Assembly: GCF_014204975.1 (NCBI RefSeq)
Contig: NZ_JACHMM010000001.1
Coordinates: forward strand, 4,588,001-4,652,000
Source of the DNA: Jiangella mangrovi
Lineage (GTDB): Bacteria > Actinomycetota > Actinomycetes > Jiangellales > Jiangellaceae
Direction of reading: 5' to 3'
DNA length: 64,000 nt
In this document: positions 19,093 through 28,804 of the stretch, in pieces
Layout of the letters: each line of letters opens with the position of its first letter
How positions within the stretch are numbered: the first letter of the stretch is position 1
The notes under the pieces: model-generated
Seen by the model: the letters and a program-made list of their open reading frames with translations, nothing else
Told to the model about the DNA's origin: nothing
The model's database searches: none
Translations under genes and position numbers: made by a program

Positions 19093-19736
19093 AGACTCCT
19101 CACCCAGTTCTCGAGCAACTGCAGACCAGCATCACCGGACTTCTCCGGGTGGAACTGCGTCGCGCTCAGCGGTCCGTTCTCGACGGCGGCGACGAAGGTG
19201 TCGCCGTCGTGCTCGGACGTCGTCACCAGCGGCGGGCGCAACCGTTCCGGTGGCGGCATCACCCAGTCGCGCACACCATACGAGTGCACGAAGTAGAAGC
19301 GTTCCTTCTCCACGCCGCCGAACAGCACCGAACCGGCCGGCGCCTCGACGGTGTTCCAGCCCATGTGCGGCAGCGGGTGCGCCTGCAGCTGCTCGACGGT
19401 GCCGGGCCATTCGCCCATGCCCTCGGCCTCGACGCCGTGCTCGACGCCGCGCTCGAACAGGATCTGCATGCCCACGCAGATGCCCAGCACCGGCCGGCCG
19501 CCCGCAAGCCGCCGGCCGACCACCTCGTGGCCGCGGACGGCGCGCAGGCCGGCCATGCACGCGGCGAACGCGCCGACACCGGGGACCACGAGCCCGTCGG
19601 CCTCGGCCGCCGCCGCGCGGTCCGCGGTCAGCGTGACGTTCGCGCCGACCTTCTCCAGGGCGCGCGTCGCGGACCGGACGTTGCCGGATCCGTAGTCGAG
19701 GACGACCACATCTCGTTTGGCGTGCACGTCACTCAT
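19089..19736 (-). CDS. hisH: Imidazole glycerol phosphate synthase glutaminase subunit
   Basis: Class I glutamine amidotransferase that feeds ammonia to HisF. In 215 residues it shows [20 protein letters not shown], the nucleophile motif [13 protein letters not shown], and the His-Glu pair in [12 protein letters not shown]. It is first in the second his segment, so a promoter is expected in the 29 bp before it or within the divergent hydrolase gene. Confidence 0.97.
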   Translation of the reverse strand: MSDVHAKRDVVVLDYGSGNVRSATRALEKVGANVTLTADRAAAAEADGLVVPGVGAFAACMAGLRAVRGHEVVGRRLAGGRPVLGICVGMQILFERGVEHGVEAEGMGEWPGTVEQLQAHPLPHMGWNTVEAPAGSVLFGGVEKERFYFVHSYGVRDWVMPPPERLRPPLVTTSEHDGDTFVAAVENGPLSATQFHPEKSGDAGLQLLENWVRSL

Positions 19737-19765
19737 CGTCCACCTCGGCGTGTCAGACTGCGAAG

Positions 19766-20959
19766 GTGACCCTCGACGATGCCGGTGCGCTTGCCGGTGC
19801 CGGACGGCGCTGGCCCCTGCGGGTGGCCGTGGGCTCCGCGGCGGTCGCCGTGGCGGGCCTGGCCACCACCGGTGCGGGCGGCTGGTACTACGCCGACGAG
19901 CTGTTGCAGGTGCGCCCCGAGCCGCCGGACTACCCGGTCGAGGTCGTCGCCGTCGTCGGCAGCACCGTCACGCTGAGCGGCGCGGGCGCCCAGGAGCCCG
20001 GCGTCGTGGGCCTCGAGTGGCCGGGCGGGTTCGCCCGGGTCGGGCCGGACATCGACGTGGCCGGTGAGTACGTCCTGCGCAGCATCAGCCCCTACCCGCA
20101 GCTGCCCGCCGTCGGCACGAAGGTCCGCGTGGCCTACTACGCCGCGCCCGCCGACCTCTACGACCTGTCGCGGGTCGCCGGGCTGGACGCCCAGGTCATC
20201 GAGTTCGACGGCCCGCTGGGCCGCTACCCCGCTACGTACGTCCCGGCCGACGGCGACCGCTGGCTCATCCACGTGCACGGCCGCGGCGCCACGCGGGGCC
20301 AGGCGTACCGGCTGGTCCCGGCAGTGCACCGGCTCGGCCTGCCGCAGCTGTCCATCGCCTACCGCAACGACGACGGCGCGCCCGAGGGCCCGCACCGCGA
20401 GTACGGCCTGGGCTGGACGGAGTCCGAGGACCTCGCCGCGGCCATCGACTGGGCCAGGTCGCAGGGGGCTCGCGACGTCGTGCTGACCGGCTACTCCATG
20501 GGCGGCGCGATCGTCGGCAACCACCTGCGCGTCGCCGGATCGGACGGCGTCGCCGGGGTGGTCTACGACTCCCCCGTGCTGTCCTGGCCGGACATCCTGG
20601 TCTACCAGGCGCGGCTGCGCGGAGTGCCGGCGTTCGGCGCCACCGTCGCGGCCTCGGTCGTGCGGGCCCGCACCGGCATCAACGTCTGGGCCATGGACCA
20701 GGTCGCGCACGCCGACCGCCTCGACCTGCCGGTGCTGCTGGTGCACGGCTCGGCCGACACCACCGTCCCGGTGACGTCGTCGGAGCGGTTCGCCGAGGCC
20801 AGGCCCGACCTGGTGACCTTCCTGCGCACCGAGGCCGAGCACGTCCGCAGCTGGAACCTGGACCCGTCGGCCTACGAGGACGCGGTCGAGCGCTTCCTGA
20901 CCGGGCTGCCGTCGGGGACGCGGGGCGACGACGGCGCCCGCGTCGGCACTGAGGGCTAG
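19766..20959 (+). CDS. Alpha/beta hydrolase, membrane-anchored or secreted
   Basis: A 397-residue protein with an N-terminal hydrophobic segment (about 19-40) and an alpha/beta-hydrolase domain: [10 protein letters not shown] (oxyanion region), nucleophile elbow GYSMGG, acid in [10 protein letters not shown] and His in EAEHVRSW. It lies on the plus strand between hisB and hisH, with only 2 bp between its stop and that of hisB. A CAGACT -10-like element seven bases before the GTG suggests a leaderless transcript. The substrate is unknown. Confidence 0.85.
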   Translation: MTLDDAGALAGAGRRWPLRVAVGSAAVAVAGLATTGAGGWYYADELLQVRPEPPDYPVEVVAVVGSTVTLSGAGAQEPGVVGLEWPGGFARVGPDIDVAGEYVLRSISPYPQLPAVGTKVRVAYYAAPADLYDLSRVAGLDAQVIEFDGPLGRYPATYVPADGDRWLIHVHGRGATRGQAYRLVPAVHRLGLPQLSIAYRNDDGAPEGPHREYGLGWTESEDLAAAIDWARSQGARDVVLTGYSMGGAIVGNHLRVAGSDGVAGVVYDSPVLSWPDILVYQARLRGVPAFGATVAASVVRARTGINVWAMDQVAHADRLDLPVLLVHGSADTTVPVTSSERFAEARPDLVTFLRTEAEHVRSWNLDPSAYEDAVERFLTGLPSGTRGDDGARVGTEG

Positions 20960-20961
20960 CG

Positions 20962-21561
20962 TCACAACGCGCCCTTGGTCGACGGCACGCCGCGCTCGCG
21001 CGGGTCGATGGCGACGGCGGCGCGCAGCGCCCGGGCGACGGCCTTGAACTGCGCCTCGGCGATGTGGTGCGGGTCGCGGCCGCCGAGCACGCGCACGTGC
21101 ATGGTCAGACCGCCGTGGTGGGCCAGGCTCTCGAGCACGTGCGCCGTCAGCGACCCGGTGAAGTGGCCGCCGATCAGCACGAACTCCTGCCCGGCCGGCT
21201 CGCCGGAGTGCACGAAGTACGGTCGCCCGGACACGTCGACGACGGCGTGCGCGAGGGCCTCGTCGAGCGGGACGGTCGCCTCGCCGTAGCGGACGATGCC
21301 GAGCTTGTCGCCGAGCGCCTCGCGCAGCGCCTGGCCGATGACGATGGCGGTGTCCTCGACGGTGTGGTGGACGTCGATGTGGGTGTCGCCCTCGGAGCGT
21401 ACGGTGAGGTCGATGAGCGAGTGCCGCGCGAGCGCCGTCAGCATGTGGTCGTAGAACGGCACCGTGGTGGCGATGTCGTGGCGGCCCTCGCCGTCGAGGT
21501 CCAGCTCGACGCTGACCTTGCTCTCGCTGGTCGCGCGCTCGACCTTGGCGGTGCGGCTCAT
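20962..21561 (-). CDS. hisB: Imidazoleglycerol-phosphate dehydratase
   Basis: Monofunctional 199-residue HisB with the two metal-binding repeats HHTVEDTAI and [10 protein letters not shown] and the FYDHML motif. The ATG overlaps the hisC stop. It ends the hisD-hisC-hisB unit, against the convergent hydrolase gene. Confidence 0.97.
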   Translation of the reverse strand: MSRTAKVERATSESKVSVELDLDGEGRHDIATTVPFYDHMLTALARHSLIDLTVRSEGDTHIDVHHTVEDTAIVIGQALREALGDKLGIVRYGEATVPLDEALAHAVVDVSGRPYFVHSGEPAGQEFVLIGGHFTGSLTAHVLESLAHHGGLTMHVRVLGGRDPHHIAEAQFKAVARALRAAVAIDPRERGVPSTKGAL

Positions 21562-22649
21562 GACAGCTCCTTCAGTACGTCGATCAGGGCGACCTTGAAC
21601 GCCGTCGTCTCCTCGGGCGTCCCCACGGAGACCCGCAGCCAGCCGTCCGGGCCGGTCTCGCGGATCAGGACCCCGTGGTCCAGCAGACCCTGCCAGACGG
21701 CGCGCCGGTCGGCGAACCGGCCGAAGAGCACGAAGTTCGCGTCGGAGTCGGCGACCTCGAGGCCCTGCTCGCGCAGCCAGACGGCCAGGGCATCGCGCTC
21801 GTCGCGCAGCTGGGCGACACGGGCCTGCAGCTCCGTGGCGTGCTCGAGGGCGACGACGGCGACCGCTTGCGTGACCGCGGAGAGGTGGTACGGCAGCCGG
21901 ACGATCCGCAGGACGTCGACGATCTGCGTGCTGGCGGCCGCGTAGCCGACCCGGGCGCCGGCGAACGCGAACGCCTTGCTCATGGTGCGCGTGACGATGA
22001 GCCGCGGGTGGGTCGCGAGCAGCGTGAGGGCGCTCGGGACGCCGTCGCGGCGGAACTCCGCGTACGCCTCGTCGACGACGACGATGCCGTCGGTGGCCTC
22101 GTGCAGGGCCGTGACCAGGCCGAGCGGGACCGCCGTCCCCGTGGGGTTGTTCGGCGACGCGATGAAGACGACGGTGGGCTGGTGCTCGGCGACGGCCTTG
22201 AGGGCGTCGTCGTGGTCGATGGCGAAGGTGTGCTCGTCGCGCGGCGCCGTGACCCAGGCCGTCGAGGTGTCGCGGGCGTACTCCGGGTACATCGAGTACG
22301 TCGGGGCGAAGCTGAGCGCCGTCCGGCCCGGACCGCCGAAGGCCTGCAGGATCTGCAGCATGACCTCGTTGGAGCCGTTGGCCGCCCACACCTGGCCGGT
22401 GTCGAGGGCGACGCCGGCCTCGCCGTGGAGGTAGGTCGCGAGCCGCTCGCGCAGCGTCGTCGCCTCGCGGTCGGGGTAGCGGTTGAGATCGCGGACGGCG
22501 TGCGCGACCGCCCGCGCGGCGTCGGCGACCAGCTGCTCCGACGGCGCGAACGGGTTCTCGTTGACGTTCAGGCAGACCGGCACGTCGAGCTGCGGCGCGC
22601 CGTAGGGCTCGAAGCCGCGCAGCTCGTCGCGGATGGGGAGCTCACTCAT
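21558..22649 (-). CDS. hisC: Histidinol-phosphate aminotransferase
   Basis: A 363-residue PLP enzyme of fold type [11 protein letters not shown] at the N-terminus, [24 protein letters not shown] and the PLP-lysine motif [17 protein letters not shown]. It overlaps hisD by 8 bp and hisB by 4 bp. Confidence 0.96.
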   Translation of the reverse strand: MSELPIRDELRGFEPYGAPQLDVPVCLNVNENPFAPSEQLVADAARAVAHAVRDLNRYPDREATTLRERLATYLHGEAGVALDTGQVWAANGSNEVMLQILQAFGGPGRTALSFAPTYSMYPEYARDTSTAWVTAPRDEHTFAIDHDDALKAVAEHQPTVVFIASPNNPTGTAVPLGLVTALHEATDGIVVVDEAYAEFRRDGVPSALTLLATHPRLIVTRTMSKAFAFAGARVGYAAASTQIVDVLRIVRLPYHLSAVTQAVAVVALEHATELQARVAQLRDERDALAVWLREQGLEVADSDANFVLFGRFADRRAVWQGLLDHGVLIRETGPDGWLRVSVGTPEETTAFKVALIDVLKELS

Positions 22650-23961
22650 CGGTGAACCTCGCCGTGATCGCCTCGCCGTGGGCGGGCAGGTCCTCCGCGT
22701 TGGCCAGGGCTCGGACGTCGTCGGCGACGTTCCTCAGGGCGGCCTCGTCGTACTCGACGACGTGGACGCCGCGCAGGAACGTCTGCACCGACAGGCCGGA
22801 CGAGTGCCGTGCGCTGCCGCCGGTGGGCAGGACGTGGTTGGAACCGGCCGCGTAGTCGCCCAGGCTGACCGGCGACCACGGGCCGACGAAGACCGCGCCC
22901 GCGTTCCGGACCCTGCTCGCGACCGTCGGCGCGTCGCGGGTCTGGATCTCGAGGTGCTCCGCCGCGTAGGCGTCGACCACGGCGAGGCCCTGGTCGAGGT
23001 CGTCGACGAGCACGATGCCGGACTGCTCGCCGCCGAGGGCCGTGCGGACGCGCTCGTCGTGCTTGGTGCTCTTGGTGCGCAGGTCGAGCTCCGCGGTGAC
23101 GGCGTCGGCGAGGGCGTCGCTGTCCGTGACGAGAACGGAGGCGGCCAGCGGGTCGTGCTCGGCCTGGCTGATGAGGTCGGCCGCGACGTGGGTGGCGTTC
23201 GCGGTCTCGTCCGCGAGCACCGCGATCTCCGTCGGCCCCGCCTCGGCGTCGATGCCCACGACGCCGCGCAGCAGCCGCTTCGCCGCCGCGACATAGACGT
23301 TGCCGGGCCCGGTGACGAGGTCGACGGGCGTGACGCCGACACCGTCGCTGATGCCGTAGGCGAACATGGCGAGCGCCTGCGCGCCGCCGACGGCATAGAC
23401 CTCGGTGACGCCGAGCAGTGCGCACGCGGCGAGGATGGTGGGGTGCGGCAGGCCGTCGAAGTCTCGCTGCGGCGGGCTGGCGACCGCGAGGCTGCCCACG
23501 CCCGCGGCCTGCGCCGGGACGACGTTCATGACGACACTGCTCGGGTAGACCGCCAGCCCGCCGGGGACGTAGAGGCCGACCCGCTCGACCGGGATCCACC
23601 GCTCGGTGACGGTGCCGCCCGGGACGACCGCGGTGGTGACATCCTGGCGGCGCTGGTCACCATGGACCAGCCGGGCACGGCGGATGGACTCCTCGAGGGC
23701 GGCCCGGACGCGCGGGTCGAGGCCGGCGAGCGCCGTGTCGATGGCCCGCTGCGGCACCCGCACGTCCGCCAGTTCGACGCCGTCGAACCGTAGAGTCAGC
23801 TCCTGGATCGCCGCCAGGCCCCGATGCCGCACGTCGGCGCAGATCGGCCGGACGGCGTCGAGCGCGGCCTCGACGTCGACCGGGGCGCGTGGGACGAGCG
23901 TGCGGTAGTCGAGGGTCTCGCCGGCGGCGAGCCTCCCCCGCAGGTCGATGCGGCGTATCAC
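22642..23961 (-). CDS. hisD: Histidinol dehydrogenase
   Basis: Zinc enzyme catalysing the last two oxidations to histidine. The 439 residues include [39 protein letters not shown] and [12 protein letters not shown]. It is the first gene of the his series. The upstream region holds a 13-base direct repeat, listed separately. Confidence 0.97.
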   Translation of the reverse strand: MIRRIDLRGRLAAGETLDYRTLVPRAPVDVEAALDAVRPICADVRHRGLAAIQELTLRFDGVELADVRVPQRAIDTALAGLDPRVRAALEESIRRARLVHGDQRRQDVTTAVVPGGTVTERWIPVERVGLYVPGGLAVYPSSVVMNVVPAQAAGVGSLAVASPPQRDFDGLPHPTILAACALLGVTEVYAVGGAQALAMFAYGISDGVGVTPVDLVTGPGNVYVAAAKRLLRGVVGIDAEAGPTEIAVLADETANATHVAADLISQAEHDPLAASVLVTDSDALADAVTAELDLRTKSTKHDERVRTALGGEQSGIVLVDDLDQGLAVVDAYAAEHLEIQTRDAPTVASRVRNAGAVFVGPWSPVSLGDYAAGSNHVLPTGGSARHSSGLSVQTFLRGVHVVEYDEAALRNVADDVRALANAEDLPAHGEAITARFTDE

Positions 23962-23999
23962 TCACCCGAGTCTATGTGCGCCGTTCACCCCTCGGACGC

Positions 24000-24048
24000 A
24001 TTGCCCGCATCGCAAGATGCGGTGTCCACAGCGCGATTGCTCGCATCG
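24000..24048. promoter_or_regulatory. Direct repeats upstream of hisD
   Basis: Two near-identical 13-base copies, ATTGCCCGCATCG (24000-24012) and ATTGCTCGCATCG (24036-24048), 36 bases apart start to start, with a small palindrome GCATCGCAAGATGC overlapping the first. They lie 40-90 bases before hisD. A regulator site is possible, but no protein is known for it. Confidence 0.4.
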
Positions 24049-24060
24049 GCGGCGACGAGA

Positions 24061-24136
24061 TATCCTGACGGTGGCCGAGGGCACTAGCCCGAGGAAGTGA
24101 GCCCCGCAGCCTTCCGGACGGTGGGTGGGCGGGGCT
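24061..24136 (+). ncRNA. Possible short transcript with terminal hairpin
   Basis: A -10-like TATCCT (24061-24066) with TTGCTC 18 bases upstream precedes a GGGC/GCCC hairpin and then an AGCCCCGC/GCGGGGCT stem (24100-24107, 24129-24136). No coding frame fits. Equally, the last stem may only be the terminator of the minus-strand gene ending at 24146. Low confidence. Confidence 0.25.
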
Positions 24137-24145
24137 TCGCGCTGT

Positions 24146-24655
24146 CTAGAGCGCGATCTCGGTGGTGTAGGCGGCCACCCGCTCCCGCCATCCGCCGCCG
24201 CGCGACCAGCACCACGCGATCGCGTCCGGCAGGCACAGCAGCAGGTCTTCCTTGGCGCGCAGGTGCACGTATTCGAGGCCCGGCCTGTCGTCTCTGGTCA
24301 GCTGGTACAACAATCGCCGCTCAGCCAGTACCAGCGACTCGTCCCGCTCGATCACCAACCGCCGCACATCGGCAGCGACCAGATCGGGAATCATCCGTTC
24401 GAGGCACGCATCACGAGCGTGTTTGCGCTTCTTCGTCAGGTAGACGCGGAACTCGGGCCCCAGCTCCTCAATGCCTTTGAGGATCTTGGATCGGCGACGG
24501 TCGCTCTCTTGGTAGAAGTGCATGCGCTTCTGGCCACCGGTCAGCAGCCCACGCATCAGCCGCCGGCCGGCGGCGACCTCACTCGCGCGGACGAGGGCGA
24601 CCGCGACGATGTAGGCGCCGGCGACCGACTCGTCGACGAAGGCATGCAGGGACAC
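24146..24655 (-). CDS. DUF3800-like hypothetical protein
   Basis: About 169 residues beginning SLHAFVDES, the FxDES opening of the DUF3800 (RNase H-like) families, followed by a basic central part (RMHFYQESDRRRSK, LTKKRKHARDA) and LVIERDESL. I prefer GTG 24655; a TTG three codons earlier is possible, and neither has a clear Shine-Dalgarno. The function is unknown; the family fold suggests a nuclease or nucleic-acid role. A related C-terminal remnant appears at 29.7-29.9 kb. Confidence 0.65.
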   Translation of the reverse strand: MSLHAFVDESVAGAYIVAVALVRASEVAAGRRLMRGLLTGGQKRMHFYQESDRRRSKILKGIEELGPEFRVYLTKKRKHARDACLERMIPDLVAADVRRLVIERDESLVLAERRLLYQLTRDDRPGLEYVHLRAKEDLLLCLPDAIAWCWSRGGGWRERVAAYTTEIAL

Positions 24656-24717
24656 AGCGCCCAAGTGTGCCGCCCCGGACGGCCCGAATCTCGGTTGTCC
24701 ACAGCTCTGGATTTTTC

Positions 24718-24731
24718 CTGACTGCAGTCAG
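24718..24731. promoter_or_regulatory. Palindromic operator candidate
   Basis: A perfect 14-base palindrome CTGACTGCAGTCAG between the divergent DUF3800-like and GNAT genes, nested inside a wider TCCACAG (24698) / CTGTGGA (24741) inverted repeat that reaches the GNAT start. Confidence 0.4.
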
Positions 24732-24742
24732 AGAATCCTCCT

Positions 24743-25189
24743 GTGGATATCCGCGCCATCGACCCCGAGTCGCCACTCGCGCGTCGGTGCCTCACGGCCT
24801 ACGCGGCCGAGTTGCGGACCCGCTTCCCCGAGGGATTCGACGACGGCGACCTGGTGGCGGCGAGCGAGCTGACCCCGCCCGCGGGCGTCCTGCTCGTCGC
24901 CGGCGACGGGATGGGCTGCGCCGCCGTACGCACCATCGCGCCGCAGACGGGCGAGGTGCGGCACATGTGGGTGCACCCGAACGCCCGCGGCCAGGGCCTC
25001 GGCCGCCGCCTCCTCACCGAGCTCGAACACCACGCCCACGACGACCTGGGGCTCACCACCCTGCGCCTCGGCACCCACGAGGTCCTCACCGAGGCCGCCG
25101 CCCTCTACCGATCGGCCGGCTACGACGCCGTCGACCCATACGGCGACACCGCCCACGTTCACCACTGGTTCGCGAAGTCGCTCCGCTAG
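24743..25189 (+). CDS. GNAT-family N-acetyltransferase
   Basis: A 148-residue acetyltransferase with the acetyl-CoA signature VRHMWVHPNARGQGLGRRLL and the C-terminal ALYRSAGYDAVDPYG. The GTG has no Shine-Dalgarno, and GAGAAT lies seven bases before it, so a leaderless mRNA is plausible. It converges on the YdcF-like gene with a 4-bp overlap. The substrate is unknown. Confidence 0.88.
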   Translation: MDIRAIDPESPLARRCLTAYAAELRTRFPEGFDDGDLVAASELTPPAGVLLVAGDGMGCAAVRTIAPQTGEVRHMWVHPNARGQGLGRRLLTELEHHAHDDLGLTTLRLGTHEVLTEAAALYRSAGYDAVDPYGDTAHVHHWFAKSLR

Positions 25190-25779
25190 CCGAACAGAGC
25201 CCGCACCATCGCCGGCACCGAGGCGGCCACCTCGCGCAGGTAGCCCTGCCGCGTCCCCGGCGGGTTGGAGTCCTTCGAGTCATGCGCCACACCGACGGCG
25301 TCGATGCCGACCGAGCGGCACAGCGCGACCGTCCGCGGCAGGTGGAACCGCTGGCTCACCACGAGCAGCTGCGACAGCCCGAACTCGTCGCGGGCCCGCA
25401 CGCACGACGACCAGCTGTCGACCCCGCCGGGATCCTCCACGATCGCCTCATCCGGCACCCCCGCCCCGACGAGATACCGCCGCATCGCCGCCGGCTCGTC
25501 GTAGCCGCCGGGCGCGGTACCGCCGCTGACCAGCAGCGTCCGCGTCCGCCCGAGGTGGTACAGCGCCGCCGCGACGTCGAGCCGCCCAGCCAGCAGCCGT
25601 GACGGCCGTCCGTCGGCGCGCACGCCGGCGCCCATCACCATGGTGACGTCGGTCGACGGCGCGTCGGCCGGCGAGGACAGGATCCGGCCCGCGCTCGCGG
25701 TGTACGCCCAGATCGACGGCACGGCCAGGGCGACGACGGCGGCAGCCGCGGCCACGACGATCCAGCGCCGGCGCGTCAT
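25186..25779 (-). CDS. YdcF/SanA-like DUF218 protein
   Basis: A 197-residue protein with an N-terminal membrane segment (about 6-26) and a DUF218 domain: VTMVMGAGVRADGRPS, TLLVSGGTAP, VDSWSSCVRARDEF and VVSQRFHLPRT. Related proteins act in envelope or vancomycin-tolerance functions (SanA). The stop of the upstream TetR gene overlaps its start (ATGA), so the two are likely cotranscribed. Confidence 0.88.
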   Translation of the reverse strand: MTRRRWIVVAAAAAVVALAVPSIWAYTASAGRILSSPADAPSTDVTMVMGAGVRADGRPSRLLAGRLDVAAALYHLGRTRTLLVSGGTAPGGYDEPAAMRRYLVGAGVPDEAIVEDPGGVDSWSSCVRARDEFGLSQLLVVSQRFHLPRTVALCRSVGIDAVGVAHDSKDSNPPGTRQGYLREVAASVPAMVRALFG

Positions 25780-26372
25780 CGCAGCACCGGCTCGAGGTAG
25801 CCGTGCAGGACGGCGCGCAGCTCCCCCACCAGGGCGTCGCGATGAGCACCGTCGGCCGCCGCGATCAGCGGCATCATCGCCCGCACCAGCTGGATCGCCA
25901 CTGTCGCCGTGCGCTCGACGTCAGCCTCCGGGCGACCCGGTGAACGCGCCGCCAGCAGCGCCGTCACCCGCCCGAGCAGTGCGGCGTGCAGGGGCGCGAC
26001 GGCGGCGGTGAGCGACGGCGGCAGGTCCGGCCGGGCGAACAGGGCCTTGAAGCCGCGGTGGTCCAGGTTGAACTCGACCAGCGGCCCGGTGATGACGGCG
26101 ATCAGCTCGTCCAACGGCACGGCGGCGAGGTCGGCGCCGTCGAACGCGGCGCCGTGCGCCTCGCTGAGCGCCCGCGCGTACCGCTCGGCCAGCGCGTGCG
26201 CGATGTCGTCCTTGTTGGCGAAGAACTGGTAGAGCGAGCCGGGCGAGATGCCGGCCCGCGCCGCGATGGCGTTGGTGCTGACCGCCTCATAGCCGGACTC
26301 CGCGAAGGCCTCGGCCGCCGCCGTCAGGATCTGGTCCATCCGCGCCTGCCCGCGCGCCTGCCGTCCGGTCAC
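25776..26372 (-). CDS. TetR-family transcriptional regulator
   Basis: About 198 residues. The helix-turn-helix is FAESGYEAVSTNAIAARAG followed by GSLYQFFANKDD, classic TetR. The open frame runs upstream into the divergent VOC gene, so I use GTG 26372, which has GAGG six bases before it; GTG 26387 is an alternative. It probably represses itself and the YdcF-like gene, and perhaps the divergent VOC gene. The ligand is unknown. Confidence 0.9.
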   Translation of the reverse strand: MTGRQARGQARMDQILTAAAEAFAESGYEAVSTNAIAARAGISPGSLYQFFANKDDIAHALAERYARALSEAHGAAFDGADLAAVPLDELIAVITGPLVEFNLDHRGFKALFARPDLPPSLTAAVAPLHAALLGRVTALLAARSPGRPEADVERTATVAIQLVRAMMPLIAAADGAHRDALVGELRAVLHGYLEPVLR

Positions 26373-26460
26373 GGCCCTCCTCGCCACAGAAACACGAGCA
26401 CTCGCTCGCCTTTCCTCGACGCTACCACGAGCACGCAGGCCGGCCGTGGTGCAATGAGGC

Positions 26461-27195
26461 ATGCCGACCCGGACGATCCCGCTGCTCCCCTGCGCCTCCA
26501 TCGACGAGATCCGCGACTTCTACCTGCCGCTCGGCTTCGAGGTCGCCTACTACCAGCAGCGCCCGAACCCGGTCGTGGCGCTGCGCCGCGGCGACCTCGA
26601 CCTGCAGTACTTCGGCATGGACGGCTTCAAGCCCGAGGAGTCCTACAGCTCCTGCCTCGTCCTGGTCGACGACACCGAGCCGCTCTTCGAGGCGTTCGCC
26701 GCGGGGCTGCGGTCCAGCTTCGGCAAGCTCCCCATGAGCGGCTTCCCCCGCATCACCCGGCCGCGGCGGCGCAAGAACGCCGGCAACCTCAGCGGCTTCA
26801 GCCTCATCGACCCCAGCGGCAACTGGATCCGGGTCATGCGCGACAGCCCGGCGGGCGCGGCCGTCGCACCCGTCACGACGATCGACGACGGCGACAAGCT
26901 CACCCAGGCGGTGGCCAACGCCGTCGTGCTGGCCGACTCGCACGGCGACGTCGCCCAGGCGGCGAAGATCCTCGCGGGCGCGCTCGGCCGCGCACCCGCC
27001 GAGGCCGAGGTCGACGCCACCCACCGGGTCGAGGCACTGGCCTTCCTGGCCGAGCTGCGGCTGCGCCTCGACGACCCCGCGGCGGCTCGGACGGCGGTCG
27101 CCGAGGCTCGTGCCGTCGAGCTCACCACTGACGAGCGTGATCAGCTCGCACCGACGTTCGCGCAGCTGTGCGAGCTGGACGACGCCCTGGCCTAG
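26461..27195 (+). CDS. VOC/glyoxalase-bleomycin resistance protein with helical tail
   Basis: A 244-residue protein. The first 130 residues are a vicinal-oxygen-chelate domain (IPLLPCASIDEIRDFYLPLGFEV, LDLQYFGMDGF, FSLIDPSGNWIRVM) like bleomycin-binding proteins. The remaining 110 residues are helical and Ala-rich (AKILAGALGRAP, ALAFLAELRLRL) and look like a TPR-like pair of repeats. It is divergent from the TetR gene. Drug binding versus an enzymatic role cannot be told. Confidence 0.82.
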   Translation: MPTRTIPLLPCASIDEIRDFYLPLGFEVAYYQQRPNPVVALRRGDLDLQYFGMDGFKPEESYSSCLVLVDDTEPLFEAFAAGLRSSFGKLPMSGFPRITRPRRRKNAGNLSGFSLIDPSGNWIRVMRDSPAGAAVAPVTTIDDGDKLTQAVANAVVLADSHGDVAQAAKILAGALGRAPAEAEVDATHRVEALAFLAELRLRLDDPAAARTAVAEARAVELTTDERDQLAPTFAQLCELDDALA

Positions 27196-28142
27196 CGGTG
27201 CACCGCCTCGGTGGCCTGCAGGGCCGGCAGGTCGGCGCGGGTCGGCAGGCCCTCCCAGTCGCCGAGGGCGGTGCAGGCGAACGCGCCCGCAGCGACCGCC
27301 GTCGCCAGTCTCCGGTCGGCCCCGGCGCCCTCCATCAGCTCGGTGAGGTAACCGGCCACGAACGCGTCGCCGGCGCCGACGGTGTCGACCACCTGCACCG
27401 GGATGGCGGGCGTGCGCCGCAGCTCGCCGTCGATCAGCGAGACGGCGCCGTCGGCGCCCATCTTGATGACGACCTGCTGCGGCCCGAGCTCGGCCAGCCG
27501 GTACGCCATGTCCTCCGGGTCCGCCTCGGGCACGATCAGCGACGCCTCCTCGGGCCCGGCGAACAGCACGTCGGCCTGCTTCACCAGCGGCGTCAGCGAC
27601 TCGCCCGCGTCGGACCGGCTCCACAGCGCCGAGCGGTAGTTGACGTCCAGCGACACCGTCACGCCCGCCGCCCGTGCGGTGTCGACGGCGAGCTGCACGG
27701 CCGACGCGGGGCCGGGGCCGAGCGCGGGCGTGATGCCGGTGACGTGCAGGACGGCGGCCCGCTGGATCCGCTCGAGCGGGAGGTCGAACGCCGTCAGCGC
27801 CGATGCCGCACTGCCGGCCCGGTAGTACCGGACCCGCGTGTGCAGGCTGTTCGGCCGCTCCTTGACCATGAGCCCCGTGGGACGGGTGTCGTCGACGGCG
27901 GCGACGGCGTCGACGCCCTCGGCGCGCAGCTCGCGCAGCATCAGTTCGCCGAATCCGTCGGCCCCGACCCGGCTGATCCAGGTCGCCGGCCGGCCCAGCC
28001 GCCGCACCCCGACGGCGACGTTCAGCTCGGCGCCGGCGACGGACAGCTCGAGGTCGCGGTGGTGCGCCCACCCGCCGGTCTGCGCGGCCGCGACCAGCGC
28101 CATCGCCTCGCCGATGGTGACGAGCCCGCTGGCCGCGCTCAT
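27192..28142 (-). CDS. kdgK: 2-keto-3-deoxygluconate kinase, PfkB family
   Basis: A 316-residue ribokinase-family sugar kinase: GAELNVAVGVRRLG and WISRVGADGFGE near the N-terminus, and the C-terminal signature DTVGAGDAFVAGYL with the catalytic Asp. The KDG assignment rests on coupling to the downstream-acting Eda: the eda stop overlaps its start (ATGA). Its product would be KDPG. Confidence 0.88.
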   Translation of the reverse strand: MSAASGLVTIGEAMALVAAAQTGGWAHHRDLELSVAGAELNVAVGVRRLGRPATWISRVGADGFGELMLRELRAEGVDAVAAVDDTRPTGLMVKERPNSLHTRVRYYRAGSAASALTAFDLPLERIQRAAVLHVTGITPALGPGPASAVQLAVDTARAAGVTVSLDVNYRSALWSRSDAGESLTPLVKQADVLFAGPEEASLIVPEADPEDMAYRLAELGPQQVVIKMGADGAVSLIDGELRRTPAIPVQVVDTVGAGDAFVAGYLTELMEGAGADRRLATAVAAGAFACTALGDWEGLPTRADLPALQATEAVHR

Positions 28143-28804
28143 GCGGCGCCACCCGCCGCGCCGGCCCGCGCTTCCCGGACCGCGGCGAGCGCCGTCGCCG
28201 CCCGCTCCGCCAGCGCGCCGAGGTCGCCGCCGTCGGCGGCGTCGCCCAGCAACGGCCCGCCCAGCCCGACGCCCGCCGCGCCGGCCCGGATCCAGTCGCC
28301 GATGTTCGCGAGGCTGACCCCGCCGGTCGGCATGATCGCGATGTCGGGGAACGGGCCGCGCAGCGCGGTGATGTACGACGGTCCCACCGCCGAGCCCGGG
28401 AAGAGCTTGACCACGGCCGCGCCGGCACGCCAGGCCGCCAGCACCTCCGTCGGCGTGAAGACGCCCGGGTACGCCGGGATGCCGGCCTCGCGGGCGGCGG
28501 CGACGACCTCCGGCTCGAACGACGGCGACACGACGAACCCGGCCCCGGCCTCGACGACGGCGTGCACCTGGTCCGCGTCGATGACGGTCCCCGCCCCGAC
28601 GTCGACGGTGTCCGGCAGCACCTGGCGAATGGTGCGGATCGCTCCGACAGCGCCCGGCGAGGTCAGCGTGATCTCCAGGCAGGTGATGCCGGCGTCGACG
28701 AGGGTGCGGCTGACCTCGCCGAACCGGTCGGCCGAGCGGGCCCGCAGGATCGCCATGACCCCGGTCTCGCGCAGCTGCGCGCTCGGGGGGATGCGGTCGG
28801 TCAT
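28139..28804 (-). CDS. eda: KDPG/KHG aldolase
   Basis: A 221-residue class I aldolase: VMAILRARS, CLEITLTSPGA (catalytic Glu), VGAGTVIDADQV, FVVSPSFEPEV and the Schiff-base lysine in AAVVKLFPGSA, then MPTGGVS. It splits KDPG into pyruvate and glyceraldehyde-3-phosphate. With KdgK and the IclR regulator it forms a complete small module for deoxygluconate from uronate or gluconate breakdown. Confidence 0.93.
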   Translation of the reverse strand: MTDRIPPSAQLRETGVMAILRARSADRFGEVSRTLVDAGITCLEITLTSPGAVGAIRTIRQVLPDTVDVGAGTVIDADQVHAVVEAGAGFVVSPSFEPEVVAAAREAGIPAYPGVFTPTEVLAAWRAGAAVVKLFPGSAVGPSYITALRGPFPDIAIMPTGGVSLANIGDWIRAGAAGVGLGGPLLGDAADGGDLGALAERAATALAAVREARAGAAGGAA

